Assembly: GCF_003711105.1 (NCBI RefSeq)
Contig: NZ_CP023865.1
Location: 6,354,501-6,418,500 of the forward strand
DNA length: 64,000 nucleotides
From: Actinoplanes teichomyceticus ATCC 31121
Lineage (GTDB): Bacteria > Actinomycetota > Actinomycetes > Mycobacteriales > Micromonosporaceae
Direction of reading: 5' to 3'
Positions 54,609-63,508 of this stretch are shown in pieces (within the stretch, counting starts at the first letter, position 1; every line of letters begins with the position of its first letter). The position numbers and the translations under genes were made by a program. The notes under the pieces are model-generated. The model searched no databases. It worked only from the letters and a program-made list of their open reading frames with translations, and was not told the origin of the DNA.

Positions 54609-56804
54609 ATGACGCTGATCCCGGCCCCGGCTCCGGAGGCAGCCGGACGGGTCACCGATCCGCGTCGCTTGGCCGTGCTGCGCTCGATGGGCCTGGCCAC
54701 CGAGTCGGTGTCACCGGGCCTGGACCGGCTGACCGCGATGGCCGCACGGCTGCTGGACGTCCCGGTCTCCCTGGCCAGCGTCGTGGAGCACGACCGGCAG
54801 TGGTTCGCCAGCGTGCGCGGGATACCCGAGCCGTGGGCGTCGGCCCGGCAGACCCCGCTGACGTACTCCTTCTGCCAGCACGTCGTCGACGCGGACGCCC
54901 CGCTGGTGGTCGCCGACGCCCGCGGCGACCCGCGGCTGCGCGACAACCTGGCGGTCACCGAGTGGTCCCTGGTCGCCTACGCCGGCAACCCGCTGCGCGC
55001 CCCCGACGGCACCCTGCTGGGCGCCTTCTGCGTGGGCGACACGGCGCCGCGGCAGTGGTCCGCCGAGGACCTGCTCCTGCTCGACGACCTGGCCGCGGTC
55101 GCGGCGACCGAGATAGCCGCTCAGGTGCACGCCGCCCGGCTGTCCCGGGCGAACGAGCAGGCCGAGCAGACCACCCGCGACCTCGAACGGCAGGAGCTGT
55201 TCCTGCAGGCCCTGCTGGACAGCCTGGACACCGGCGTGGCGGCGTGCGACCCGGAGGGCCGGCTGGTGATGTTCAACCGGGCGATGCGGGAGTCCCTGGG
55301 CAGCGACGCCGACCCCAGCCTGACGCCGCGCGAGTGGGCGGCGCGCCTGCGGGCGCTGCACCCGGGCGGGGAGCCGTTCGCGGTGGGCGAGATGCCGCTG
55401 ATCCGGGCCCTGAACGGCGAGCACGTCCGCGGCGTGAACGGCATCATGGTCGGCCGGGACGGATCGCAGAAGTGGTACTCCACGCACGCCCACCCGATCC
55501 TGAGCCGTACCGGTGAGCTTCTCGGCGCGGTCTCCGCCTCGCACGAGATCACCGAACGCCGCCGGGCGGAGCGGTTCCGCGACACCGAACTCGCCGTGCA
55601 CCGCGTCTTCGCCGCCGCGACCGACACCGCCGCCGCCGCACCCGCGGTGCTCGAGGCCGTGATCACCACGCTGGGCTGGGCGCACGCCGAGCTGTGGCTG
55701 GCCGACGACCTCACCGGCCTGCTCTACCCGGTCGGCACGTGGACGTCCCCGGAGCACCCCACGACGGTCACCGTGCCGGCGAGCATCAGCCGCGGCTTCG
55801 GCCTGGCCGGCACCGCCTGGGACCGCGACGAGCCGGTGTGGGTGCCGGACGCCGCCACCGACCCGGCGCCGCTGTCGGAGGCCACCGCCCTGCGCTGCGG
55901 GCTGCGCACCGCGCTGGCCGTGCCGGTGCACGGCGGTGACCGGGCCATCGGCGCGCTCACCGCGTTCGGGGCGAGCCCGGCCACGCAGGACGCCTCCTGT
56001 GTCGCCCTGCTCTCCGGAGTCGCCGCGCAGATCGGCGAGTTCGTCCAGCGCCGCCGCGCCGACGACCTGGCGCAGCAGCTGACCCGCGCGCAGGACGAGT
56101 ACATCGCGCTGGCCGGTCATGAGCTGCGCACTCCGCTGACGTCGATCCTGTCGTCCACCGGGCTGCTCGAGGACATCGACCCGGACACCCCGGTGGGCGA
56201 GGTGCAGGACCTGATCCACATGATCGGGCGCAACACCGCCCACATGCGCAACGTGATCGACGGCCTGCTCGACCTGGCCGCGCTGGACTCCGGGCACATC
56301 GAGCTGGACCGGCAACCGGTCGACCTGGCGCACCTGGTCCGCGACGCGTGCACGGCCGCCGCCGGGCGCGCCGCCGACCTGGGCATCACGGTGCACACCG
56401 CGCTGCCCGACCACCTGCCGGTGTCCGGTTCCGCGCACCGGCTCCGGCAGCTCGTCGACAACCTGCTCAGCAATGCCGTCAAGTACTGCATCGACGGCGG
56501 CCGCGTCGAGGTCGCGCTGCAGACCCGCGACGGGGTGGCCCAGCTGAGCGTGACCGACACCGGCATCGGCATCCCCGCCGCCGACCGCGACCACGTCTTC
56601 CGGCGGCTCTACCGCTCGCCGAACGCCGTCCAGCACGCCATCCCCGGCGCCGGGCTGGGGCTCGCGCTGTGCTCGGCGATCACCGCCCGTCACCACGGCA
56701 CCATCGCGCTGGCCCCCGCCGACGGACAAGGGACCACCGTGGTCGTCCGGATCCCCGAGGGTCTCGCGCACCGCCCGCCGGCGGCCGCCGCGGCGCGACC
56801 GTGA
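54609..56804 (+). CDS. GAF-PAS-GAF sensor histidine kinase
   Basis: 731 residues from the ATG at 54609. A GAF-like domain (about 15-175, LLDVPVSLASVVEHDRQWFAS, QHVVDADAPLVVADARGD) is followed by a PAS domain (LFLQALLDSLDTGVAACDPEGRLVMFN, about 205-320) and a second GAF (about 340-480). HisKA has phospho-His in LAGHELRTPLTSIL; the HATPase has NLLSNAVKYCID, TDTGIGIPAADR and GAGLGLALCSAI. It is cytoplasmic, and no cognate regulator is adjacent. A longer upstream frame overlapping the other kinase is an artefact. Confidence 0.93.
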   Translation: MTLIPAPAPEAAGRVTDPRRLAVLRSMGLATESVSPGLDRLTAMAARLLDVPVSLASVVEHDRQWFASVRGIPEPWASARQTPLTYSFCQHVVDADAPLVVADARGDPRLRDNLAVTEWSLVAYAGNPLRAPDGTLLGAFCVGDTAPRQWSAEDLLLLDDLAAVAATEIAAQVHAARLSRANEQAEQTTRDLERQELFLQALLDSLDTGVAACDPEGRLVMFNRAMRESLGSDADPSLTPREWAARLRALHPGGEPFAVGEMPLIRALNGEHVRGVNGIMVGRDGSQKWYSTHAHPILSRTGELLGAVSASHEITERRRAERFRDTELAVHRVFAAATDTAAAAPAVLEAVITTLGWAHAELWLADDLTGLLYPVGTWTSPEHPTTVTVPASISRGFGLAGTAWDRDEPVWVPDAATDPAPLSEATALRCGLRTALAVPVHGGDRAIGALTAFGASPATQDASCVALLSGVAAQIGEFVQRRRADDLAQQLTRAQDEYIALAGHELRTPLTSILSSTGLLEDIDPDTPVGEVQDLIHMIGRNTAHMRNVIDGLLDLAALDSGHIELDRQPVDLAHLVRDACTAAAGRAADLGITVHTALPDHLPVSGSAHRLRQLVDNLLSNAVKYCIDGGRVEVALQTRDGVAQLSVTDTGIGIPAADRDHVFRRLYRSPNAVQHAIPGAGLGLALCSAITARHHGTIALAPADGQGTTVVVRIPEGLAHRPPAAAAARP

Positions 56805-57023
56805 CGCGCGCCGCCGGCCGCACGGCTGCGGCGACCGGCACACCGCCACCCGTCCCGGGAACCGGTCCCGGTCGGACACGGTCACGTCGGCAGCCGGCAC
56901 GCGGCCGGGCGGGGAACCGGCGGCTCGCAGGCAACGCCCGCATCACCGGATGCCGCATGCCCCGACCCGACGCGCCGGATGTGCGGAACACCGGATGGCC
57001 GACGGCCCGGCCGCCTTAAATAG

Positions 57024-57040
57024 GAGGCAAATATCGCCTC
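57024..57040. promoter_or_regulatory. Small inverted repeat before the SIMPL gene
   Basis: GAGGC-AAATATC-GCCTC, 14 bp upstream of the ATG at 57054, probably within the leader RNA. It may be a hairpin that tunes translation. Confidence 0.35.
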
Positions 57041-57053
57041 AAAGGTGGGGAAA

Positions 57054-57824
57054 ATGAATCGATCACGAGCCATCGGGCCGGTGCCGGTCATGCTGGCGGC
57101 CGTCGTCGCGCTCTCTTCCGGGCTGCTCGACGGCCGCCCGGCAGCCGCCTCGACCAGCGCCGCGGCGGACTGCCCGTCCACCGCGCAGAGCCGGGGAAGC
57201 GTCCTGGTGACCGGGACCGGCGTGGTGTACGGCGAGCCGGACACCCTCATCGCGAACTTCGCGGCGGAGACCACCGCCGCCACGGTCGGCGAGGCCCTGG
57301 AAAGCGCCAACACCGCCGCGACCCGGATGCGCGACACGCTCGTCGGCGGCGGGGTGGCCCGAGCCGACCTCCAGACGTCCAACGTCAACATCAGCGCGAA
57401 GCAGAACGACAAAGGACAGATCACCGGCTACACCGTGAACCAGGGCCTCACCGCGAAGATCCGGAAGCTGGCGGGCGCCGGAGCGCTCATGTCCGCGACC
57501 GTCGCGGCGGGCGGTGACGCGGCGCGGTTGAACGGCGTGTCGTTCACCATCGAGAACGACGCCGCGCTGCTCGCCGAGGCCCGCAGGAAGGCGTTCGCCG
57601 ACGCCCGCGGAAAGGCCGCCCTGTACGCCGGTCAGGCCGGCCGGCCGCTCGGCCGGGTGATCCGGGTGAGCGAGGTGCCGCTCAGCTGCGGATACTTCGA
57701 CAACCAGGACCGGATGGCCGCGGCCTACTCGCCGGTCCCGATCGAGCCGGGCCGGCAGCAGCTGGCGGTGACCGTCACGGTGGAATGGGCCCTCGGCTCG
57801 CTACCGCCGTCCTCTCTGGGGTGA
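57054..57824 (+). CDS. Secreted SIMPL (DUF541) protein
   Basis: 256 residues from the ATG at 57054. A signal peptide (ending AAA-ST) leads the SIMPL domain: GSVLVTGTGVVYGEPDTLIANFAAETTA, VARADLQTSNVNISAKQND, GYTVNQGLTAKIRKL and the closing RQQLAVTVTVEWAL. DUF541 proteins are exported beta-rich proteins linked to oxidative or envelope stress; no catalytic role is known. An upstream GTG is less likely. It is monocistronic. Confidence 0.9.
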   Translation: MNRSRAIGPVPVMLAAVVALSSGLLDGRPAAASTSAAADCPSTAQSRGSVLVTGTGVVYGEPDTLIANFAAETTAATVGEALESANTAATRMRDTLVGGGVARADLQTSNVNISAKQNDKGQITGYTVNQGLTAKIRKLAGAGALMSATVAAGGDAARLNGVSFTIENDAALLAEARRKAFADARGKAALYAGQAGRPLGRVIRVSEVPLSCGYFDNQDRMAAAYSPVPIEPGRQQLAVTVTVEWALGSLPPSSLG

Positions 57825-58033
57825 GGGCGCCTCGCCCCGGAGCACGCGCGCGGGTCACGGCGGCGCGCGGTGCCCTTCTCCTACCTTCAGCGCCGGCCGA
57901 TCGGCCGATCGGTCGCGCGCGCCGCCGTCCCGGCAGCTGATCCCAACCGGACACGCGACCCGCCGGACCGGACGGCGCGGCCCATGACCGCCACAATCGG
58001 TCTCCTCCATCGAGCCTCCTGGGAGACCTGGTC

Positions 58034-58486
58034 ATGCGCACACTGTCATCCGTCGTCGGCGCTCTCGCCCTCACCGCCTGCGGGATCGTCGCCACCACCA
58101 CCCCGGCCCAGGCCGCCCCGGCCCTGCGCTTCCACTCCACGCAGTACGACTCGCCGGGCAAGGACACCCGTACCAACAAGTCGCTGAACGCGGAGTGGAT
58201 CGCCCTGGTCAACACCGGCAGCAAGCCGGTCAGGCTGACGGGCTGGAAGATCGTCGACAAGTCCCGGACGTACACGTTCGGCAACGTCACGATCGCCGGC
58301 AAGGGCGGCAAGATCTACCTGCACACCGGTAAGGGCACGAACACCAGGGCCCATCTGTACTGGGGTTCCGGTAACTACGTCTGGAACAACACCGGCGACA
58401 CCGCCACCCTGAAGACGAAGGCCGGCAAGACCCACGACACGTGCAAGTGGGGAAACAAGAAGGGCCGCACCAAGGTCTCCTGCTGA
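58034..58486 (+). CDS. Secreted lamin-tail-domain protein
   Basis: 150 residues. The signal peptide ends QAA-PA and is followed by one lamin-tail domain (LTD): NAEWIALVNTGSKPVRLTGWKIVDKSRTYTFGNVTI, then GKGGKIYLHTGKG and WNNTGDTATLKTKAGK. Two cysteines near the end may pair. LTD proteins are small Ig-like folds thought to bind DNA or wall polymers outside bacteria. A GGGAG site precedes the ATG. Confidence 0.9.
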   Translation: MRTLSSVVGALALTACGIVATTTPAQAAPALRFHSTQYDSPGKDTRTNKSLNAEWIALVNTGSKPVRLTGWKIVDKSRTYTFGNVTIAGKGGKIYLHTGKGTNTRAHLYWGSGNYVWNNTGDTATLKTKAGKTHDTCKWGNKKGRTKVSC

Positions 58487-58512
58487 CCGCTGCGCGGCCG
58501 GCCGGCCCGCCG

Positions 58513-59943
58513 TCACCCGGCGGGCCGGTGCACCGTCAGGTCGCCGTGTTCCGCCAGCGTGGTGGTCAGGTCGGCGGCGTGGCCGTACAGGGTGGCGTCG
58601 AGGAACGCGGCGCTGGTATCCGCCGTCATCCGGACACTGTGGACCGCGCCCAGTGAACCCACCAGCGCACGGACCGGTGGCAGGTAGAGCGGGGCGTCGG
58701 TGAAGGTGAGGTGGGCGCTGCCGGGCACGCTGAGCCGGTAGCCGGTCGCCCGGCCGCCGTCGAGCACCTTCGCCACCCGCGCGACGTAGTCGGCGTCCGC
58801 CTGGTCCTGGACCGCGTGGGTCAGCACGAGCACGGGCTGGCGCAGCGGGCCCTGGTCGGCGTCCAGGCCGCCGTCCAGGTTGATGACCGCGGTGAATCGC
58901 GGATCCCGCTGGGCGGCGCGCATGGCGGCGGCACCGCCCAGGGAATGGCCGGTCGCCGCCGCCCGCGCGGTGTCGAGCCGCCCGGTGAGAGGTCCGGCGA
59001 GCTCACCGGAGTCGAGGCGGCCGAGCTGGGTGAGGACGAAGCTGAGATCCGCCGCCCGCACCGTCGCCCAGGAGATTCTCCTGCGGTCGTCCTCGTCCGG
59101 ATCGCCGCTGGCCGCGATGCGGGTTGCGACGGTACGCCCGTCGGCGAGCACCACCGCGGCCGAGTCGTACGGGTGGTCGATACCGGCCACCAGGTAGCCA
59201 CGGCTGGCCAGGTCCTCGGCCCACGCCGTGTTCTGGGTGCGTACCCCGCCGAGCCCGGGCGAGAACAGCACGACCGGGAAGCGGCCGGCCGCGGGCGCGG
59301 CGTCGAGCACCGCGTGACTGTGGGCGCGGGTCGGCCCGTCGAGCAGGAAGCCGGGCGCCCCGAGATAACCGGCCACCGCGGCGGCGACGGTGTCCGCCTC
59401 CTGGCGGGTGCGGCCCAGGTACCGCGCCCGCGGCGTGTCGGGCGCCACCTGCCGCGCCGGATACCACAACTGCACCACCACGGTACGGCGGTCCGCCGGG
59501 TCCGGCGTGGCCGCCTCGGCACGGGCCGGGTCGGTCCACTGCACCACCGTGGTGCCGACCGCCGACGGCCCGGACAGCCGCGGAAACGTCGGCACGGGCA
59601 ACGCCCCGGCCGCGACCGCGCCCACCAGCACGAGCCCGACACCCAGCAGCGAGCCGGGCAACGCCAGCCACCGCGGGGCCCGCCGGCCGCCCCGGCCGGT
59701 GCGCCGGCCCAGCAACCACACCGCGCCGGTCGCCATCCCGGCGAGGAGGTCCGCACCCAGCACCAGCAGGATCTGCCAGCGCGGCCCCGGCATCGTCCAG
59801 GCGGCCCCGGCGATCGCCACGGCGGCCGCGCCGGCAGCGGTACGCCGGCGGGCGGCCGGCGGCAGCCAGCGGGCCAGCACCAGCACGACCGAGGCCAGCA
59901 CGACAGCGAACTCGACGACGGTCAGGCGCAATCCGGGGATCAT
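58513..59943 (-). CDS. Membrane-anchored PAF-acetylhydrolase-like alpha/beta hydrolase
   Basis: 476 residues. The first 125 residues hold three or four membrane helices (LTVVEFAVVLASVVLVLARWL; ILLVLGADLLAGMATGAVWLL; LLGVGLVLVGAVAAGAL). The rest is an alpha/beta hydrolase of the platelet-activating-factor acetylhydrolase group: VVLFSPGLGGVRTQNTAWAEDLASRGYLVAGIDHPYDS, catalytic Ser in ATGHSLGGAAAMRA, then Asp and His near LDGGLDADQ and PGSAHLTFTD. Substrates would be extracellular acyl esters. It is convergent with the lamin-tail gene. Confidence 0.88.
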   Translation of the reverse strand: MIPGLRLTVVEFAVVLASVVLVLARWLPPAARRRTAAGAAAVAIAGAAWTMPGPRWQILLVLGADLLAGMATGAVWLLGRRTGRGGRRAPRWLALPGSLLGVGLVLVGAVAAGALPVPTFPRLSGPSAVGTTVVQWTDPARAEAATPDPADRRTVVVQLWYPARQVAPDTPRARYLGRTRQEADTVAAAVAGYLGAPGFLLDGPTRAHSHAVLDAAPAAGRFPVVLFSPGLGGVRTQNTAWAEDLASRGYLVAGIDHPYDSAAVVLADGRTVATRIAASGDPDEDDRRRISWATVRAADLSFVLTQLGRLDSGELAGPLTGRLDTARAAATGHSLGGAAAMRAAQRDPRFTAVINLDGGLDADQGPLRQPVLVLTHAVQDQADADYVARVAKVLDGGRATGYRLSVPGSAHLTFTDAPLYLPPVRALVGSLGAVHSVRMTADTSAAFLDATLYGHAADLTTTLAEHGDLTVHRPAG

Positions 59944-60110
59944 GGTCGTCACGGCCACAGCATTCCGGGGGATCGCTGAGCGCACGCTGAGGACGGCGCC
60001 GGCCGCACGCCGGGGCGAGCCCCCGGCACGAATACCGCATTCCGCAGCTGAGGCGGGCACCTCGACACTAGGATCTGCGAGGGAGGAGCCCCAGGAACGG
60101 GACGGGACCG

Positions 60111-60470
60111 GTGGCGACGATTCTGGTGGTCGACGACGAGCCCGACCTGCGCTTCCTCATGCGACGCATCTTCACCCGCGCCGGGCACCAGGTCGTCGAG
60201 GCCGGCAACGGGGCCGCCGCGCTGGACGCCGTACGGCAGGCCCGGCCCGATCTCGTGGTGACCGACGTGATGATGCCGGTGATGGACGGCGTGGAGCTCA
60301 TCCGCCGGCTCCGAGCCGATCCGGCCACCATGACGATCCCGATCCTGTCGGTCAGCTCGGACTGGCACCTGGCCGTGCACGCCGACGCCGCACTGGCGAA
60401 ACCCTACGAACGCGCCCAACTGGTCGCAGCGGCTGAACGCCTGCTCTCGGAAGGACGTGACGGGCGATGA
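60111..60470 (+). CDS. Stand-alone response regulator receiver protein
   Basis: 119 residues, one CheY-like receiver domain: ILVVDDEPDLRFLMRRIF with the acidic pair, phospho-Asp in DLVVTDVMMPVMDG, switch Ser in SVSSDW, Lys in ALAKPYERAQL. No output domain, so it acts by binding a partner. Its stop overlaps the KaiC-like start (ATGA), so the two work together. GTG start with GGGACGGG upstream. Confidence 0.93.
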   Translation: MATILVVDDEPDLRFLMRRIFTRAGHQVVEAGNGAAALDAVRQARPDLVVTDVMMPVMDGVELIRRLRADPATMTIPILSVSSDWHLAVHADAALAKPYERAQLVAAAERLLSEGRDGR

Positions 60471-61927
60471 CAACCCTGAGCACCGGACTTCCGGATCTCG
60501 ACCTGATACTCGGCGGGGGCCTGCGACCGGGTTCGGTGGTGGTCGTGGCCGGGCCGCCCGGCACCGGCAAGACCGTCCTGGCGCAGCAGATCTGCTTCGC
60601 CGCGGCCACCACCGAGCGCAAGGCCGTCTACTACACCACCCTGTCCGAGCCGCACGCCAAGCTGGTCGAGCACCTGCGCGACTTCTCGTTCTTCGATCCC
60701 GAGTCGCTGGGCCCGCGTGTGGAGTACGTGCATCTCGGGGACATGTTGCGCGACCGGAGCGCCACCGACATCGATCCGCTGATCAACGAGGTGGTACGCA
60801 AGGCGCTCGACGACGAGCCGGCGCTCGTGGTGATCGACAGCATCATGATGCTGCGCGACTTCGTCAGCGCCCAGACGCTGCGCACCGCGCTCTACGATCT
60901 GACCAGCCGGGTCGCGCACAGCGGAGCCGTCCTGCTGCTCCTCGGCGAGTACGGCGACGACGACATGCGGTCCGCCATCGAGTTCACCCTGGCCGACGGC
61001 ATCGTCCTGCTGTCCCACCAGATCCGCGAACCGGTCGACCGGCGCGGCCTGCGGGTCGCCAAGATGCGCGGCGCCGGGCCGCTGGGCGGCACCCACACCA
61101 TGCACATCACCGGCGACGGCCTCCGCGTCCATCCCCGCATCGAGTCCTTCCTGCCCACCGACATCCCCGGCTGCGGCCCGCGGATCCGCTCGGGCATCCG
61201 CGGCCTCGACGACCTGATGGGTGGCGGCATCCCCAGCAGTGACGCCACCGTCGTGCTCGGCCCCACCGGGGTCGGCAAGACCATCGGCTGCCTCGGATTC
61301 CTCGCCGAGGGCATCGCGCAGGGGCAGCGGTGCCTCTACGTCACGTTCCAGGACAGCCTCGAAGAGCTGGAGGAGATGGCCGGCCGCTTCGGCTGGGACT
61401 TCCGGACCGCCCGGCAGCGGGACCAGCTGGTCATCGCCCATGTCCCGGTCGGCGCGCTGGACCTCGACCTGGACGTGCTCGCCTCGATGATCCGGCACAC
61501 CGTCGACGACGGTTCGATCCACCGCGTCGTCATCGACAGTCTTGCCGAGATGGCCCACGCCGCGCGGGAGGCGAAACGGTTCCCGGCGTACCTGCGCAGC
61601 CTCCTGAGCATCGTCCGCGCCGCCGGCGCATCGCTGTGGGTGACCAGCGAGACGCGGACGTTCGGCCCGGTCGAGGATCCCCTCACCGGGCTCATGTACC
61701 TGTTCCACAATGTCATCCAGGTGCGCTACATCGAGCACTGCGCCGAGGTCGGCCGCTTCCTCAACGTGGTCAAGATGCGCAACAGCCGCCATGACCACGC
61801 CATGTACGCCTGCCACATCGTCGACGGCGGCGGTCTGGTGGTGGGTGACCGGCTCGACCGGGCCACCGGATTGCTGGGGTGGAACGTGCCGCGCGACTGC
61901 CCGCCGCTGCCGGGCCAGCAAGACTGA
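60467..61927 (+). CDS. Double-domain KaiC-like ATPase
   Basis: 486 residues with two RecA/KaiC domains. Domain 1 has Walker A AGPPGTGKTVLAQQI (about residue 27) and Walker B LVVIDSIMML; domain 2 has LGPTGVGKTIGCLGF (about residue 263) and RVVIDSLAEM. Each carries KaiC-like loops (GLPDLDLILGGGL and GIRGLDDLMGGGI at the domain starts). There is no kaiA or kaiB nearby, so a clock role is not implied; such bacterial KaiC-type proteins often act in stress or two-component signalling. Translational coupling to the receiver protein suggests phospho-control. Confidence 0.92.
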   Translation: MTTLSTGLPDLDLILGGGLRPGSVVVVAGPPGTGKTVLAQQICFAAATTERKAVYYTTLSEPHAKLVEHLRDFSFFDPESLGPRVEYVHLGDMLRDRSATDIDPLINEVVRKALDDEPALVVIDSIMMLRDFVSAQTLRTALYDLTSRVAHSGAVLLLLGEYGDDDMRSAIEFTLADGIVLLSHQIREPVDRRGLRVAKMRGAGPLGGTHTMHITGDGLRVHPRIESFLPTDIPGCGPRIRSGIRGLDDLMGGGIPSSDATVVLGPTGVGKTIGCLGFLAEGIAQGQRCLYVTFQDSLEELEEMAGRFGWDFRTARQRDQLVIAHVPVGALDLDLDVLASMIRHTVDDGSIHRVVIDSLAEMAHAAREAKRFPAYLRSLLSIVRAAGASLWVTSETRTFGPVEDPLTGLMYLFHNVIQVRYIEHCAEVGRFLNVVKMRNSRHDHAMYACHIVDGGGLVVGDRLDRATGLLGWNVPRDCPPLPGQQD

Positions 61928-62014
61928 CCGAGCCGGCGGACCCGGCGCTGCCGGTGCCCGTGCCCTGCCGGCCGGCGTCTGCGCCACGGCACCGGCTCGG
62001 GGCGGCCTGCGGCG

Positions 62015-63391
62015 TCACTCGCCGCCGGCCGGGGACCGCCACGTGTCGGGGGCCGGCGCGGGGCCGGACTGGCGCGGGATGACCTCGGTGACCGGCTCCA
62101 CGGGCTGGCGTTCGGTGAGAACATCGGGCGGGCGCCGGGTCAGGAGGGTGTGCAGCAGCAGCGGTATCCCGTACACCGCCAGCAGCCAGGCGGCGATGTA
62201 GATCCGCGAGCCCTGGGTGACGTTCGGGTGGCCGATCTGGTTCGCCAGACCGGCCAGCAGGGCGGCGAACACCACGTACCCGGCGGGTCGGTGGAAGCGG
62301 ATCACGCCCCACGCCCCGGCGGCCCAGGCGACCAGCAGGAACGGCTCCTGGAGCTGCTCGGCGAGCCAGCTCCGCCAGAAGTCCAGGTTGGTGCGCAGCC
62401 AGCCGCCGAGCGGGTCGGCCACGTCCGGCTCACGGAAGTGGTTGGTGAGCAGGTCCTGCATGGTGTCGGCGGTCCCGGGCCAGCCGAGCAGCTTGGAGAC
62501 CAGGAACATCGCGGCCGCCGCGGCGACCGACACGCCGATCAGCGTGGCCGCGCCGTCGGCGCCGCCGCCGGCGCGGCGACGGCGCACCAGCACGACCACG
62601 GCCAGGACGCCGGCCAGGGCGGCGGCGAAGAGCAGGAACTGGGAGTACTTCACGAAGGTGCCGACCGCGAAGCCGGCCCCGAGCAGCGCCAACCCGCGAC
62701 GGCGGTCCCCGGTGAGCAGATACACCGCGCCGAGCAGGCAGGTCATCAGCAGGCCGAGGGTGATGCCCTCGGACAGCGGCGCCATCGTCCACACCCGTAT
62801 CGGCAGGATGAGGTAGAGCACCTGACCGAGCACCGCCACCCCCGGCGCCACGCCGAGCCGGCGCAGCAGCAGAAACACCAGGACGCCGCCGAGCAGCGTC
62901 CAGGCGAGCGTGGTCAGCCACATCCCGGCGCGCGGGCCGAAGGCCACCACGCCGGGCAGGTAGAGCACCGCCACGCCGGGACGGGACAGGAAGATGTCCT
63001 CGTACCGGCTGGACGGGATCGACGCGCCGCGGGTGATCGCCGGGCCGTACCGGGTCTCCGGGCCCTGGTCGTCCTGGGCGTGCAGCCGCTTGACGCAGTT
63101 GCCGGCGGCCTTCGCGCCCGCCTTCGCGTCGAAGCCGACCGGATCGAGCACCAGGCTCTTGTGCCGGTACTGATCACAGAACGCGCGGATCGCCCGGTCA
63201 CGGCCCTCGGCGCGGCTGTCGCCGAGCATCCCGTAGACCTGGGTCAGGTACTCGGTGGAGTCCGGATAGAAGTTGCCCGGCGCCGACGGGAGCTGGACCA
63301 GCGAGAAGAGCGCCGCCACCGCGAGCACCCACACCCACGGCCGGCCCATCCAGGTCCGCGCCGGCCGAGCCGTACGTTGCTCTGTCCTCAT
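62015..63391 (-). CDS. Multi-spanning membrane protein (GT-C glycosyltransferase-like)
   Basis: 458 residues with about nine to ten membrane helices. The first periplasmic loop after helix 1 carries FYPDSTEYLTQVYGML, where an acidic residue in loop 1 is the hallmark of GT-C enzymes, and a roughly 80-residue loop rich in Arg/Asp follows. The tail is cytoplasmic and Pro-rich. It probably moves a sugar from a lipid carrier onto a wall glycan or protein. No family member is named with confidence. Confidence 0.75.
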   Translation of the reverse strand: MRTEQRTARPARTWMGRPWVWVLAVAALFSLVQLPSAPGNFYPDSTEYLTQVYGMLGDSRAEGRDRAIRAFCDQYRHKSLVLDPVGFDAKAGAKAAGNCVKRLHAQDDQGPETRYGPAITRGASIPSSRYEDIFLSRPGVAVLYLPGVVAFGPRAGMWLTTLAWTLLGGVLVFLLLRRLGVAPGVAVLGQVLYLILPIRVWTMAPLSEGITLGLLMTCLLGAVYLLTGDRRRGLALLGAGFAVGTFVKYSQFLLFAAALAGVLAVVVLVRRRRAGGGADGAATLIGVSVAAAAAMFLVSKLLGWPGTADTMQDLLTNHFREPDVADPLGGWLRTNLDFWRSWLAEQLQEPFLLVAWAAGAWGVIRFHRPAGYVVFAALLAGLANQIGHPNVTQGSRIYIAAWLLAVYGIPLLLHTLLTRRPPDVLTERQPVEPVTEVIPRQSGPAPAPDTWRSPAGGE

Positions 63392-63508
63392 TCACCCACA
63401 CGCCAGTCACCGGCACCCGGGCCGAGAATTGTCGATCGGCCGCGAATCTTAACCCTCCACCTCGGCTCAGGACCACGACCGGTTCCCGGTACGACGTCCG
63501 CCGTGCCT

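Noticed and set aside
60467..61927. A circadian clock operon
   Set aside because: No kaiA or kaiB is present and KaiC-like ATPases in non-cyanobacteria have other roles; only the ATPase identity is claimed.
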